62,185 nt of DNA from Neobacillus niacini (GCF_030817595.1 NZ_JAUSZN010000002.1:1-62185); one strand, 5' to 3'; positions 34,307 through 42,868 are shown, counted from the first letter of the stretch. The notes: generated from the letters alone by a model not told the origin. Numbers and translations are program-made.

Positions 34307-34669
34307 CTACTCGTCTAGTAATTCAGCTAACAAGTCTTTCTCTGACTTTTCTTCCTTAACGGTAATAGTCTGTTCTTGCTTTTCAGTAAGGACACCGTAA
34401 GTTTTCAATGCCATTTCAAGATAACGAGAATGTCCACGAACGTTAGGGTCAAGTGTTTTAGAACGTAACACCTTTAACGTTTCAGCAAGGAACGATTTAT
34501 GAACGTCCATAGCTAAGTCATTTTTATACTCGATATACTCTTTGTTTCTATTCCAGTTACCGATAGTATTTCTGTGAATCCCTAACTCGTCAGCTAATTG
34601 CTGTTGAGTAATCTCAGGGTGTTCGACTTGAATCATTGCACATTTTTTCTGAATATCAGATAATGCCAT
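34307..34669 (-). CDS. Helix-turn-helix protein, possible terminase small subunit
   Basis: 120 residues. The N-terminal HTH (about 12-45, ITQQQLADELGIHRNTIGNW) resembles the phBC6A51/Tnp-type helix-turn-helix of small terminases. An acidic C-terminal tail follows (EEKSEKDLLAELLDE), as used to contact the large subunit. The gene is located after the portal gene rather than before the large terminase, so the assignment is tentative. Start and stop of the neighbouring genes overlap (TAATG). Confidence 0.6.
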   Translation of the reverse strand: MALSDIQKKCAMIQVEHPEITQQQLADELGIHRNTIGNWNRNKEYIEYKNDLAMDVHKSFLAETLKVLRSKTLDPNVRGHSRYLEMALKTYGVLTEKQEQTITVKEEKSEKDLLAELLDE

Positions 34670-36177
34670 TATTCGTCACCTTCCTTTTCTTTCTTTTCTT
34701 CTTTAGGTTCAGCACCAGTTTTAACACCGTCCACATTGAATATAGAAGGGTCAGCAATCATAGCCTGTTCAGCCTCGTCCTCAATACGTTTGATTTCAGC
34801 CTCAGCCTGTTCCTCACTCAATCCGTCCATAACCATTAAAGCAGTCTTACGAGAAAGAGTTTGTGAACCGTTAGTACGAATAGCCATACGGTTAGCGATT
34901 TCTGTATCGTCCTGAGGTAATCCGTCATTGAACTTAATTTGAGGTACAATGATCTCATGCTTTTCAATAGAAGGGTCAGCGTACTGTTCTAACATTTGGG
35001 CAATCATGTAAACTCGTTTTAGTCCATCATCAAAGAATTGACGCTTACGATTGATCTTAGCTAGTAAACTATTCATTCTCCATTTAATAGAAAGACCTGA
35101 GTTTCCACTTGTCCCTGAATCTTTAAGACCGATAACAACAGCCGGAATTTCAGTGGTAGAAAGTAAGAACTCTAGTAACATTTCAAGTTCTCTAAATGCC
35201 TGTTCTAATTGTGGGTTAGCATTGGTAATATACTGAGGTATAATGTCCTCTTTACCCATAACCTCAAATACCTTGTTAAGTGCAACCTGAAAATGCACAT
35301 TCCCCTCACCATCATCTTGTAGCAATCCAGTAGGAACAGCTAAAGCTGGGTCAGCGTGTTTGTCTAATATAGAACCGATTTGAGATAAACGGTTATTGAT
35401 CTCGTCAAACAATGCTAAATGTTCGCTAATATCGTCTTGACCTTTCCAGTCAAGTCCATCATTGTAGTTTGCTATATGAACAACCAATGGTACAGGAACA
35501 CCAGTTAATTGTTCCTCATAGCCCTCAGCTAATTCATCACCAATCTTGAATAACTCAACAGTACCAAAACGATCAGTACGGAAAACCTTTAGATCAAACT
35601 GACGGTAAACGATCTTACCAGCGTAATGACTTTCAACATACAATGTCCAATCGTCATAAGAACCGTCAACCTTAACAGCCTCAGCCACATGGTAAACAAC
35701 GATCTTAGACTTATCGAATGGTGAAGTCTGAGGATAAACTTTCTTAGGGTCTAGTGCCTCAACTAGAACACGCTTAGGGTCATAGCTTATTGGAAATGCC
35801 CCACCATATTCCTGACCAAAACGAATCTTATAGAAACACTCACCCATAACAGCACTAGTTAAAGCCTGTTGATAGTTCAGTGTGTTCATTTTGTTAGTAG
35901 CAGTAATACGATCTAAAGAAAGTTGTTCCTTTGAATCATTCTCTTTACCACTGGAAACTACAGGTACTTCACCGAATAAAAAATCACTCGATTTTCTAGC
36001 TATCAATCCAGCAAAGTTAGCGTTTATAAAGAACTCATTCTTTTTGACTGTATCTTTAAACACGTCAGCATGATTACCTTTAACTAACTTGTCATTACGA
36101 ATATATCTCTCGATACGTTCTTCATGGTCAGGTAATGGAAAGTATTCACCCTTGTAAAATATATCTTTCAAGTCCAT
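34669..36177 (-). CDS. Portal protein
   Basis: 502 residues. SPP1/phage_prot_Gp6-like portal: AGLIARKSSDFLFGEVPVVS in the clip/wing region, a stem-helix region near ADPALAVPTGLLQDDGEG, and LGLKDSGTSGNSGLSIKWRM-like sequence near residue 360. An acidic/basic C-terminal tail ends EPKEEKKEKEGDE. It forms the dodecameric DNA gate and the platform for the terminase. It directly follows the large terminase gene. ATG with AAAGGGGGT. Confidence 0.9.
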   Translation of the reverse strand: MDLKDIFYKGEYFPLPDHEERIERYIRNDKLVKGNHADVFKDTVKKNEFFINANFAGLIARKSSDFLFGEVPVVSSGKENDSKEQLSLDRITATNKMNTLNYQQALTSAVMGECFYKIRFGQEYGGAFPISYDPKRVLVEALDPKKVYPQTSPFDKSKIVVYHVAEAVKVDGSYDDWTLYVESHYAGKIVYRQFDLKVFRTDRFGTVELFKIGDELAEGYEEQLTGVPVPLVVHIANYNDGLDWKGQDDISEHLALFDEINNRLSQIGSILDKHADPALAVPTGLLQDDGEGNVHFQVALNKVFEVMGKEDIIPQYITNANPQLEQAFRELEMLLEFLLSTTEIPAVVIGLKDSGTSGNSGLSIKWRMNSLLAKINRKRQFFDDGLKRVYMIAQMLEQYADPSIEKHEIIVPQIKFNDGLPQDDTEIANRMAIRTNGSQTLSRKTALMVMDGLSEEQAEAEIKRIEDEAEQAMIADPSIFNVDGVKTGAEPKEEKKEKEGDE

Positions 36178-36221
36178 TCTTGTACCCCCTTTTGATATAA
36201 AGAAAAGACCAGTAAGTTACC

Positions 36222-37946
36222 TTACCAGCCTTTAGGTTTATTCGTAAACATTCTCTTTCTATGATTACCAGCTAATTCAACACAACTTGCTAAAGCGTCA
36301 GGTAAATCGTCATGTTCAGCACCCTGACCGAATAACTCTAGCTGTTCGATCAATAGTCTATGTTGACGTTTAAATCGAATCATACCAGCCTCGACAAGTG
36401 GTTCTATTGCCTCGATTCTGATTTCCTTTTTAGTACGTGGGTTATACTGTTTCAGCCTTGTCTTGAAATACGATTTCTTTGACAAGTTAATTTTAAGTTG
36501 CTGGAACATTGACCACTGTGCTTGAATTGTCTCGACACCAAAAGTATGATGTTCGTATTCAAGTACCTTGTTCTCACATATCTTTAGTGCCTCGTGCATA
36601 TTGACCTTACCAGCGTAAGCGTCTAATACATAGAAAACACCAGTCCGTCTATCACGTCCAAGGGTAATTATTGCGTTGTAATCCCCTTTACCTGTAATAG
36701 CAATGTCCCAAAATCCATATAAATCCATAGGAATGAGACGGTTATGTTCGTCATATAAATCCTTGTCGTCATAGAACGTCATCATTTCTTGTTTGAAAAT
36801 AGCGTCCTCGTCTGAGTAAGGTAAGTTAAGGTACTCTGAGTTAAATGCCCTTGTCCCAACATTTACCTTTTCTTGAATAAGTTTGTAATAAGGTAAACGT
36901 GTTTGCCAAAGTACTTCCTGTCCCTTATCCATTTCCTCTTGATTCATGAAATAGTAATCCTCAGCCTCGTCCTTACGATCAGGATTATCAACGTCTCTAT
37001 ACATACGTTCGTATTCTTCCCACAGGTCAACTCGATCAGGTGGCGACACTATAGCCGAATATCTCTTAGCTTTAAAGTCAGCCCTTTGCATTACATACGG
37101 TAAAAGTCCATGAGGATTTACTAATGTACCCATGTAAATAAATGCAGTCCGTTGTGGGTCACCTAAAGGATTTATAACTTTTGTATACCACGTTAAGTTC
37201 TTTTGCCTTAACTCAATTGTATTTGTGTTCTTTTCACTTTCTAAATCATCAAGAATTATGAGGTCAGGTCTTGCGTTCAAATATTTCATGCCTCGTAATT
37301 GTTTCTGTGTAGAACCAATAGCTACCATTATGTTATTCTTAGTGACGAATTTCTCAGCGTTATCCTTTAAGTTACCTCTACCGTTCTCGTCCATTAGTTC
37401 ACCGAAGTCATTTCTCAGTTTGGCATTGTGCTTTAACTGATTGTTAACATAGTCAGCGAATAACTTAGCACCGTCCTGAGTTTCCGAAACGATTACTATA
37501 AACTGTCTTAGTGAGTACACAATGTTAAATAATGGATACATATTACTAAGATAAGTTGACTTAGCGTGTCCACGAGGAACAGACCATGCGATACGATTAG
37601 TAGGGTTCTCTAAGAAGTCATTAAGGTAACTGGTTAGTTCTTGATGAAAGTGAGGTGCGTCCGTTATATCAATACCCTCAGGGATAAGGTTGTTCTCATT
37701 CTCAGGGTTTCTATCATCACTGAAATACTCATACATAAAGTCTAGTGTTGAAGTCCAGCACCGTAAAATACGTTCGATCTGTTTACCTTCTTCTTTCAAG
37801 GCTATTGAACGTTCTAGTACTTCACGTTTAATTTCTTTGCCTTCCTTAGCACTCTTTTTTACGACATTTAGGAAAGTCTCTATTTCTTCCTGACGACTTT
37901 TCCACTGATCATATGTCTTGCCCTTTACCTTGCCCTTTATAGCCAT
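36222..37946 (-). CDS. Terminase large subunit
   Basis: 574 residues. The ATPase domain has Walker A SVPRGHAKST (about residue 120) and Walker B LIILDDLES (about residue 220). The RNase H-like nuclease domain has acidic residues in LYGFWDIAITGKGDYNAIIT and near the C-terminus (HDDLPDALA). It packages DNA into proheads. A circularly permuted map would fit headful packaging, but the packaging type cannot be decided from this sequence. ATG with GGAGGTGG; first gene of the structural operon. Confidence 0.93.
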   Translation of the reverse strand: MAIKGKVKGKTYDQWKSRQEEIETFLNVVKKSAKEGKEIKREVLERSIALKEEGKQIERILRCWTSTLDFMYEYFSDDRNPENENNLIPEGIDITDAPHFHQELTSYLNDFLENPTNRIAWSVPRGHAKSTYLSNMYPLFNIVYSLRQFIVIVSETQDGAKLFADYVNNQLKHNAKLRNDFGELMDENGRGNLKDNAEKFVTKNNIMVAIGSTQKQLRGMKYLNARPDLIILDDLESEKNTNTIELRQKNLTWYTKVINPLGDPQRTAFIYMGTLVNPHGLLPYVMQRADFKAKRYSAIVSPPDRVDLWEEYERMYRDVDNPDRKDEAEDYYFMNQEEMDKGQEVLWQTRLPYYKLIQEKVNVGTRAFNSEYLNLPYSDEDAIFKQEMMTFYDDKDLYDEHNRLIPMDLYGFWDIAITGKGDYNAIITLGRDRRTGVFYVLDAYAGKVNMHEALKICENKVLEYEHHTFGVETIQAQWSMFQQLKINLSKKSYFKTRLKQYNPRTKKEIRIEAIEPLVEAGMIRFKRQHRLLIEQLELFGQGAEHDDLPDALASCVELAGNHRKRMFTNKPKGW

Positions 37947-38030
37947 TGTCCCACCTCCATGAATTAGAACCCAACATAGGTCTAATAAATAAGGGTGCTA
38001 GAACTAGGTAATATACAGGTTTGAAGGCAT

Positions 38031-38062
38031 AAAAAAAGAACGTGAGGAAAACCCCCACGTCC
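38031..38062 (-). terminator. Terminator after the exonuclease gene
   Basis: Hairpin GGACGTGGGGG / CCTCACGTTC followed by seven T on the minus strand; separates the replication-type genes from the structural operon. Confidence 0.8.
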
Positions 38063-38643
38063 TAAACTTCCATATATTTAACTATTGCATTGTCAGGTAC
38101 GTAACTTAATGGACGTTCATTACTATCAATAAGAACATTCATATACTCGATACCCTGTTCGTCACACTCTTTCTTTTGTGCCTTGAATACTTCAATAGTA
38201 GCCTCAACGTCAGCATAAGCCCTATGTGGGTCAAGGTTATCAATACCGTAAATCTTAATAAGGTTCTTTAGACTAGCATACTCAGTAGGACGTAACATTC
38301 TAGCCATTGAACGAGTACAAATGAAACGTTCAGGTAGTAACACCTTTGATAGATAGCTAAGATCAAATGAAGCGAATTGTGCTATTACAATATCGTCACC
38401 AATAAACTCTTTTAATTCTTGCATAGCAACGTCCTCAGGCTTACCGTCTTTCAAGTCCTCAGCACTAATACCAGTTAACTGACGAATAAATTGTGGTAAA
38501 GTACGTCCTTCATTAAGTGCTACCATTGTATTGTAAGTGCCAATAGGGTTAAGGTTCTCGTCCAATTTAGCACCAGCAATTTCAATCACCTGTTCAGTTT
38601 TATAATCCAATCCAGTAGTTTCAAAGTCAAATACAATATACAT
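38062..38643 (-). CDS. DEDD-type 3'-5' exonuclease (DnaQ-like)
   Basis: 193 residues. Exo I motif FDFETTGLD at the N-terminus, Exo II region around AQFASFDLSYLSKV, and Exo III in DPHRAYADVEATIEV with the His of a DEDDh enzyme. It is similar to the epsilon subunit/DnaQ and oligoribonuclease-like nucleases, and probably repairs or degrades DNA or RNA. PolA has its own proofreading domain, so this is a separate activity. It ends the small-nuclease operon that begins at 39498. Confidence 0.85.
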   Translation of the reverse strand: MYIVFDFETTGLDYKTEQVIEIAGAKLDENLNPIGTYNTMVALNEGRTLPQFIRQLTGISAEDLKDGKPEDVAMQELKEFIGDDIVIAQFASFDLSYLSKVLLPERFICTRSMARMLRPTEYASLKNLIKIYGIDNLDPHRAYADVEATIEVFKAQKKECDEQGIEYMNVLIDSNERPLSYVPDNAIVKYMEV

Positions 38644-38666
38644 TCCAATTCCTCCTATTATATGTT

Positions 38667-38873
38667 TTATGCGAATACTTCAATTTTCCAATGATCACTC
38701 ATAATAAATTCTTGTACATCACTAAGTTCAAAATCTAGTTCTACTAATTCTTCTTCCTCATAATAAAAGACTGACCAAAACGTACCAAACTCGTCCTCTT
38801 GTAACATAGCAGTATATAAGCCTTCTTCCTCATAATCCTTTACGATAAATTGAAAGAACGTTATTCCTCTCAT
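38667..38873 (-). CDS. Small acidic hypothetical protein
   Basis: 68 residues, very acidic and aromatic (EDEFGTFWSVFYYEEEELVE). No family recognised. The ATG overlaps the stop of the small gene before it (TAATG) and GGAGGGGAAAG lies upstream, so it is translated as part of the nuclease operon. Confidence 0.5.
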   Translation of the reverse strand: MRGITFFQFIVKDYEEEGLYTAMLQEDEFGTFWSVFYYEEEELVELDFELSDVQEFIMSDHWKIEVFA

Positions 38874-38992
38874 TACTCTTTCCCCTCCAACCCTCTTAGT
38901 ATTCTAATAACGTTAAGAAGAAAGACCACTTCCTCAGTAGTAAATGAAGTAGCCCCACCGAATAGTTTCTGTTCAATCTCTATTACACTCAC
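38873..38992 (-). CDS. Small hypothetical protein (39 aa)
   Basis: 39 codons: GTG start overlapping the stop of the nuclease gene (GTGA) and a stop overlapping the next ATG (TAATG), both signs of a translationally coupled real gene. The peptide is mainly hydrophobic/helical (FTTEEVVFLLNVIRILRGLE). Function unknown. Confidence 0.45.
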   Translation of the reverse strand: MSVIEIEQKLFGGATSFTTEEVVFLLNVIRILRGLEGKE

Positions 38993-39498
38993 TTTTTGCC
39001 ACCACCTACAGCGTTCATATACCGTTTAGCTATTACCCAATCAACGTCTTGTCGATCAGTAAGATCATTTGCCTTAGCGTAATCGTTCCACTGTTTAAAT
39101 GCCTTAGATAGAATCATAGTGTCACATTTATGGAATCCAGTACCTTCTAACTTGTTAGGTGAAAACCTTAGGTACTCGACTGGTCTATTAGTGTCACCGA
39201 AAACAAAGAACGTGGTAATGTTAGAATGTTTAGCCTGACGAATAGCCTTGACGATCTGACCAGTAGTAAGTGCTGTCCGTTCTCTCTTAAACTCAATGTT
39301 CATAGTGTGACCGAACAACTCAATACTAGCGTCAACGTCACCTAACTTTGATTTACCGTCAAAACATTCATCATACATAGTGAAGTCCCATGTACCATTA
39401 AGGAAACCTACAATACTCTTAATGTTAGGTAGGTATAAATCTGTTTCCTCAATATGCCCATTGTCCTCTGTTACTTTGATTCTTCTATGCCCTCTCAC
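38989..39498 (-). CDS. PD-(D/E)XK-type nuclease, possible junction or VRR-like nuclease
   Basis: 169 residues with a nuclease-like core: GDVDASIELFGHTMNIEFKR (D, then E-x-K) followed by TALTTGQIVKAIRQAKH, the helix that follows in Hjc/VRR-Nuc-type enzymes. Such phage proteins resolve junctions or cut branched DNA during replication. It heads a four-gene operon behind a TGTCC-N17-GTTAGTAC promoter. Substrate not assignable. Confidence 0.65.
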   Translation of the reverse strand: MRGHRRIKVTEDNGHIEETDLYLPNIKSIVGFLNGTWDFTMYDECFDGKSKLGDVDASIELFGHTMNIEFKRERTALTTGQIVKAIRQAKHSNITTFFVFGDTNRPVEYLRFSPNKLEGTGFHKCDTMILSKAFKQWNDYAKANDLTDRQDVDWVIAKRYMNAVGGGKK

Positions 39499-39540
39499 TT
39501 ACAACACCCCTAAATACTAGTAGGAATTTTCTTCCCCTAT

Positions 39541-39574
39541 TTAGGTACTAACGAGGTAAGGCAATTTTAGGACA
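39541..39574 (-). promoter_or_regulatory. Middle-type promoter of the 39.5 kb nuclease operon
   Basis: TGTCC-N17-GTTAGTACCTAA on the minus strand, 42 bases upstream of the nuclease start. Confidence 0.8.
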
Positions 39575-39575
39575 A

Positions 39576-39607
39576 AGAAAAAACCCCACCCTGTAAAAAG
39601 GTGAGGT
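39576..39607 (-). terminator. Terminator before the 39.5 kb promoter
   Basis: Hairpin CTCACC / GGGTGGGG followed by six T on the minus strand. Confidence 0.75.
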
Positions 39608-39616
39608 AAGTTAAGT

Positions 39617-39763
39617 TTATTTAGTCCAAAGGTATTCATACCATTCATATTCTTTATCTACTTCCTCGTCCGTCCATAGATCACATTCGTCAGGTGAAGC
39701 AATATAATCCTCTAAGTGATACATTGAATCTATTATGAATCGTACCTTTTGTTCTCTAGTCAT
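39617..39763 (-). CDS. Small acidic hypothetical protein (48 aa)
   Basis: 48 residues: MTREQKVRFIIDSMYHLEDY then a very acidic, Trp/Tyr-rich C-terminal half (LWTDEEVDKEYEWYEYLW). Its ATG overlaps the stop of the gene before it (ATGA) and has a strong GGAGGAAG ribosome site. No family recognised; last gene of its operon before a terminator. Confidence 0.5.
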   Translation of the reverse strand: MTREQKVRFIIDSMYHLEDYIASPDECDLWTDEEVDKEYEWYEYLWTK

Positions 39764-39906
39764 TGTACTTCCTCCACGTTTATAACTATTACGTTGCCAT
39801 CTTTTAGAACCCCTAATAGAATCCTGAAAGAAGAATCCTCGACAATACGTAAAGTAACCTCAGCCCAATCTAATGAATACTTATCAGCCACGTTTACTAG
39901 TTTCAT
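39760..39906 (-). CDS. Small hypothetical protein (48 aa)
   Basis: 48 residues with alternating hydrophobic strands (AEVTLRIVEDSSFRILLGVL). ATG lies inside the 3' end of the upstream nuclease-like gene (four-base overlap with its stop) and the stop overlaps the next start, a coupled arrangement. Function unknown. Confidence 0.5.
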   Translation of the reverse strand: MKLVNVADKYSLDWAEVTLRIVEDSSFRILLGVLKDGNVIVINVEEVQ

Positions 39907-40466
39907 CTTGTCAGCACCTTAATAAGATCAGCATAGGAAAGCGTCACAAAATGGTGGTTATCTAAGTGGTATTGAAGTGTCTTAGGCTTAATATGAAACT
40001 GACCTTCACCCTCATTACCTTTATGCTGTTTATTGCTGTACTTCATATTGTCACCGATCTGATCAGGTGTAGCCATAAACACTACTACTCTATCAGCAAA
40101 CAACATACCGTAAAACAGAACGTCAAACTGATCTCTCTTAATCTGTTGGATATTACAGTCAAAGTCGTTATATTGCCATTCTCCAAACGGAAACAAACGT
40201 ACTGACAGCCCTTCACTTTCAATAACTGAAAGTACGTTAAAGTCCTCAATAGTACGGTTATGAGTTTTCTCTACACGACTAAATTTAACTTCAACTCTAG
40301 TAGCAATATCAGTACCATTATTAGTACCAGTATTTAAGTCATGGTGGATATTGTCACTAAATTTAGTATTAGTAAGGTTCTTAACTACCATTTCCATTAC
40401 CTTACCGAATCTACGTGTATTCATTTGAAATAAGTTGTCTCTAAAAGTCTTTACGTCCATTTCCAA
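39903..40466 (-). CDS. Restriction-endonuclease-like phage protein
   Basis: 187 residues. A central NGTDIATRVEVKFSRVE looks like the D-x(n)-E-x-K core of the PD-(D/E)XK superfamily, and the N-terminal half is helical. Similar phage proteins are annotated as restriction-like nucleases, but substrate and activity are unknown. It is first of a three-gene unit with two tiny genes, behind a middle-type promoter. Confidence 0.5.
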   Translation of the reverse strand: MEMDVKTFRDNLFQMNTRRFGKVMEMVVKNLTNTKFSDNIHHDLNTGTNNGTDIATRVEVKFSRVEKTHNRTIEDFNVLSVIESEGLSVRLFPFGEWQYNDFDCNIQQIKRDQFDVLFYGMLFADRVVVFMATPDQIGDNMKYSNKQHKGNEGEGQFHIKPKTLQYHLDNHHFVTLSYADLIKVLTR

Positions 40467-40492
40467 TTACCTCCTAAGTTGTTGTGTTACAC

Positions 40493-40526
40493 TTAGGTAC
40501 TAACTGGTAGGGACGATTTTAGGACA
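40493..40526 (-). promoter_or_regulatory. Middle-type promoter of the 40.5 kb operon
   Basis: TGTCC-N17-GTTAGTACCTAA on the minus strand. Confidence 0.8.
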
Positions 40527-40558
40527 AAAAAAAATAACCACCGTTTTACACAGTGGCT
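40526..40558 (-). terminator. Terminator after the HNH gene
   Basis: Hairpin CCACTGTG / ACGGTGG followed by TTATTTTTTTTT on the minus strand; the T run abuts TGTCC of the next promoter. Confidence 0.75.
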
Positions 40559-41292
40559 AGTTCTCTCTTATTCTCGAAACACCAATAAACGTATTCTCGA
40601 TATTCTCCTAATGTCATATTGTTACGATCAGCAACCTCGGTCATAACCTCATAGAAACGATCTAAGGTAAAATTTAAACGCTGGTGATTGGCTATTGCCC
40701 ACTCAAACACATTCTTATTGTTTTTAGAGGAATTTAACTTAGCGTCAAGGGGAATCATGTTTTCGTAAATAGTGCCTCCATATCCAGTATATAGAGGAAT
40801 AACGTGGTCTAAGTTAATGCTAGTAGAACCAGTTAGTACACATTCGTTACCTAAAGACAGCCCTTCTTCCATTGTTAATGTAGCTGGAAGTGAGTTCTTT
40901 CTAGCACGTCTACGCTGGTCTTGTATGGCTATCTTATCTCTATTAGCCTGTTGCCACACTCTATGCTTTTTCAGTAGTACTTCTCTATTCTTTTCACGAT
41001 AGCCCTTTGACCATTCTCGTGATTTTTCCTTTAGTTCCTCTTGATTTTCACGATAGTAATTAAAAGAGTATTCCCTAAAGTATTGCTTATTTTCTTCTCG
41101 ATATTTTTGTTTATCTACATCATGACATTCTTTGCATTGAGGATATAAACCCATGAACACTTTCTTAGATTTGCTGAACTCATTAGCCTTCTTTATTTCG
41201 GAACACTTAGAACACTCCATATAGATATTACCTTCCGAATCCTTATACCCTTTACGACCTTTTTTGTTTACTTCAATTACACTCAATTCCAT
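40546..41292 (-). CDS. HNH endonuclease with zinc ribbon
   Basis: About 248 residues. The N-terminal zinc ribbon (ECSKCSEIKKANEFSKSKK, then PQCKECHDVDK) is followed by a long basic helix of REENQ/REKNR repeats. The C-terminal HNH nuclease has NLDHVIPLYTGYGG and NMIPLDAKLNSSKNNK. I start at MELSVIEVN: the longer frame begins before the likely transcription start of the promoter at 41308 and its GGAGGTG is itself the ribosome site. It borders the large non-coding segment; HNH enzymes of this kind can nick DNA for packaging, recombination or homing. Confidence 0.8.
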   Translation of the reverse strand: MELSVIEVNKKGRKGYKDSEGNIYMECSKCSEIKKANEFSKSKKVFMGLYPQCKECHDVDKQKYREENKQYFREYSFNYYRENQEELKEKSREWSKGYREKNREVLLKKHRVWQQANRDKIAIQDQRRRARKNSLPATLTMEEGLSLGNECVLTGSTSINLDHVIPLYTGYGGTIYENMIPLDAKLNSSKNNKNVFEWAIANHQRLNFTLDRFYEVMTEVADRNNMTLGEYREYVYWCFENKRELATV

Positions 41293-41307
41293 TGTTAGCA
41301 CCTCCAC

Positions 41308-41341
41308 TTAGGTACTAACTGGTGTCGTGTCGTATAGGACA
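41308..41341 (-). promoter_or_regulatory. Middle-type promoter of the HNH gene
   Basis: TGTCC-N17-GTTAGTACCTAA on the minus strand; only 15 bases separate it from the ATG, so the leader must be very short. Confidence 0.8.
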
Positions 41342-41545
41342 AAAAGGTTTTGAAAAACTGGTGGAAAAATTTTTAACCGTCCAGTACAATAGGAGAAAGT
41401 GAGTTTCCTTAACCACCCTTGCCTTACTGGTAATAGCTGGTATCAATAGTTTTCAAAAATGGTATATTTATTTTTCATACAGCAGACGAGGGGTATACAG
41501 ACCCCCCAGCCCCCCTATGGTGGGGTAACGTGGTACAGCGTCACA

Positions 41546-41577
41546 GCGTTAATGCGTTAATACGTTAATACGTTAAT
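41546..41577. repeat. Four tandem 8-base repeats GCGTTAAT/ACGTTAAT
   Basis: Units at 41546, 41554, 41562 and 41570: two GCGTTAAT followed by two ACGTTAAT, perfectly head to tail. Confidence 0.9.
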
Positions 41578-41749
41578 GCTTTAGTGTGGTGAAGTGCTTC
41601 ATTCCTTTTCTTCTTTTGATTGTCACTATTGATTGGCGTTCGTGCCTTGCGTGGCGTGGTGCTGGTGCTGTCGATCAGTTGTGTTCACTTGTGATTGGTT
41701 GGTGTGTGTGTGGTGTGCTGGTGTGTGGTGCTGTATGTGGTGGGCTGTG

Positions 41750-41940
41750 CTGTAGTGGTGCTGTGCTGTGCCTTACCTTATTCTAGTGTGCTGTGCTGTG
41801 AGGCGTTCTAGGTGGGTGCTGTGCTGTGATAGGTGCTATAGTAGGGTGTTTATAGGGGTGCTGTGCTATAGTGGCTTATAGGGGCTTTATAGGGGCTGTG
41901 CTGTGAGGGGCTTTATTTTAAGGGGTGCTATTATAGACCG
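41750..41940. repeat. Irregular GTGCTGTGCTGTG repeats
   Basis: At least three exact copies and several shortened ones, interleaved with GGGGCTTTATA-type units; strong excess of G over C and T over A on the plus strand. Confidence 0.75.
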
Positions 41941-42192
41941 TCCTTTATTGTGCATAAAAAAAGTTTCAGCGACCAGCGTATAAAAGAGGCAAACAAGCAG
42001 TAAAAGCACAAAAAAGCCCACTTTTAAAATACCTCTTTTTTCAGTCATGGCAATAGTTCACAGTAAAAAAAGTCCCTTGTGCATGTAGTCATAAAAAAAC
42101 TTGTCTCACAGCGTTGTTCGTTGGAAGTGTTCTCTATTCAGTACAAAGCAGCGAAGCACTTTTTGATCAATTCAGGACATAAAAAAAGGCAT

Positions 42193-42229
42193 AAAAAAAG
42201 TCCTTACCAGTAATTAAACCAGTAAGGAA
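42193..42229 (-). terminator. Terminator after the early RHH gene
   Basis: Hairpin TTCCTTACTGG / CTGGTAAGGA followed by seven T on the minus strand; ends early transcription before the non-coding segment. Confidence 0.85.
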
Positions 42230-42239
42230 AATCCGTCTA

Positions 42240-42557
42240 TTATTTAGTTCCTGTTTTACGTCCTCTAGTTGCTTGTTTAGGCTGTTCAGGTGTCTTAGTA
42301 TTACTTTCTATTTCAGGCTGTTCTAAAGGCTGTTCAGGTTCTTCTAAAATAGGTTCTATTACTTGTTCTATATTACTATTAGTTTCTGTTTCTTCAACTT
42401 GCATAAACTCTTTTATATGTAACTCTTTTACCCCTAGTCTTAATACATCAGCTAATGATACTTTTCCATAACTCATTCTATTATACTTGTCATGTATTTC
42501 TAATAACTGTTTATAATCTGTTTCGGTTAATCTTACTGATACATTATGATAATTCAT
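42240..42557 (-). CDS. Ribbon-helix-helix-like DNA-binding protein with acidic repeat tail
   Basis: 105 residues. The N-terminal about 45 residues (VSVRLTETDYKQLLEIHDKY, then KVSLADVLRLGVKEL) look like a ribbon-helix-helix domain. The rest is a low-complexity tail of EPEQPLEQPE-type repeats ending in a basic RGRKTGTK. It may be a regulator or a DNA-bridging protein. Expressed from the promoter at 42602-42630 as a single-gene unit. Function beyond DNA binding unknown. Confidence 0.6.
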   Translation of the reverse strand: MNYHNVSVRLTETDYKQLLEIHDKYNRMSYGKVSLADVLRLGVKELHIKEFMQVEETETNSNIEQVIEPILEEPEQPLEQPEIESNTKTPEQPKQATRGRKTGTK

Positions 42558-42601
42558 TTACTATTACCTCACTTATAATTAGTTTGTTTGCTGTCTATTA
42601 C

Positions 42602-42630
42602 AGTATACTAAATAGGATTAAGTGAGGCAA
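42602..42630 (-). promoter_or_regulatory. Sigma-A-type promoter of the early RHH gene
   Basis: TTGCCT-N17-TATACT on the minus strand. Confidence 0.7.
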
Positions 42631-42843
42631 CCTTAATAAGTTTATATAAGTTTATATTACTGTTAGGCTTTCTTAGTTATATGTATGTGAATGGTGGCAT
42701 TTTTACAGGGATAATAGCAATACAATTTATGACAATAGCTGTAAGCCTTGATATGACTGGATTCCTTCAAAGGTAACAATTTAGGGATTAACCTTACTAA
42801 AAACGTTAATACCTCTTTAAAGGACATTAACACAAGGACATTA
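42631..42843. other. Intergenic stretch without recognised features
   Basis: About 210 AT-rich bases between an early promoter and the next terminator. I see short ATGs but no frame with a ribosome site, and no repeat or hairpin of note. Confidence 0.5.
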
Positions 42844-42868
42844 AAAAAAGGACTATCTCTAGTCCCTT
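42844..42868 (-). terminator. Terminator of an early cassette
   Basis: Hairpin AGGGACTA / TAGTCC followed by seven T on the minus strand. Confidence 0.8.

Larger units (their letters stand above)
41342..42192. other. Long non-coding, G/T-biased, repeat-rich segment
   Basis: About 850 bases without a credible gene. In order: C-rich and G-rich blocks near 41496-41526 (GGGGTATACAGACCCCCC), four tandem 8-base units [GA]CGTTAAT at 41546-41577, about 350 bases strongly enriched in G and T on the plus strand with repeats of GTGCTGTGCTGTG and GGGGCTTTATAGGGG (about 41586-41940), then an A-rich part with weak hairpins to 42190. A frame at 41586-41786 (plus) is open only because the repeat lacks stops. 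Possible roles are packaging site, partition centromere or replication terminus. Confidence 0.7.

Noticed and set aside
41586..41786. Plus-strand frame of 66 codons in the repeat island
   Set aside because: Cys/Gly/Val-rich sequence dictated by the GTGCT repeats, GTG start without ribosome site, no neighbours on that strand.
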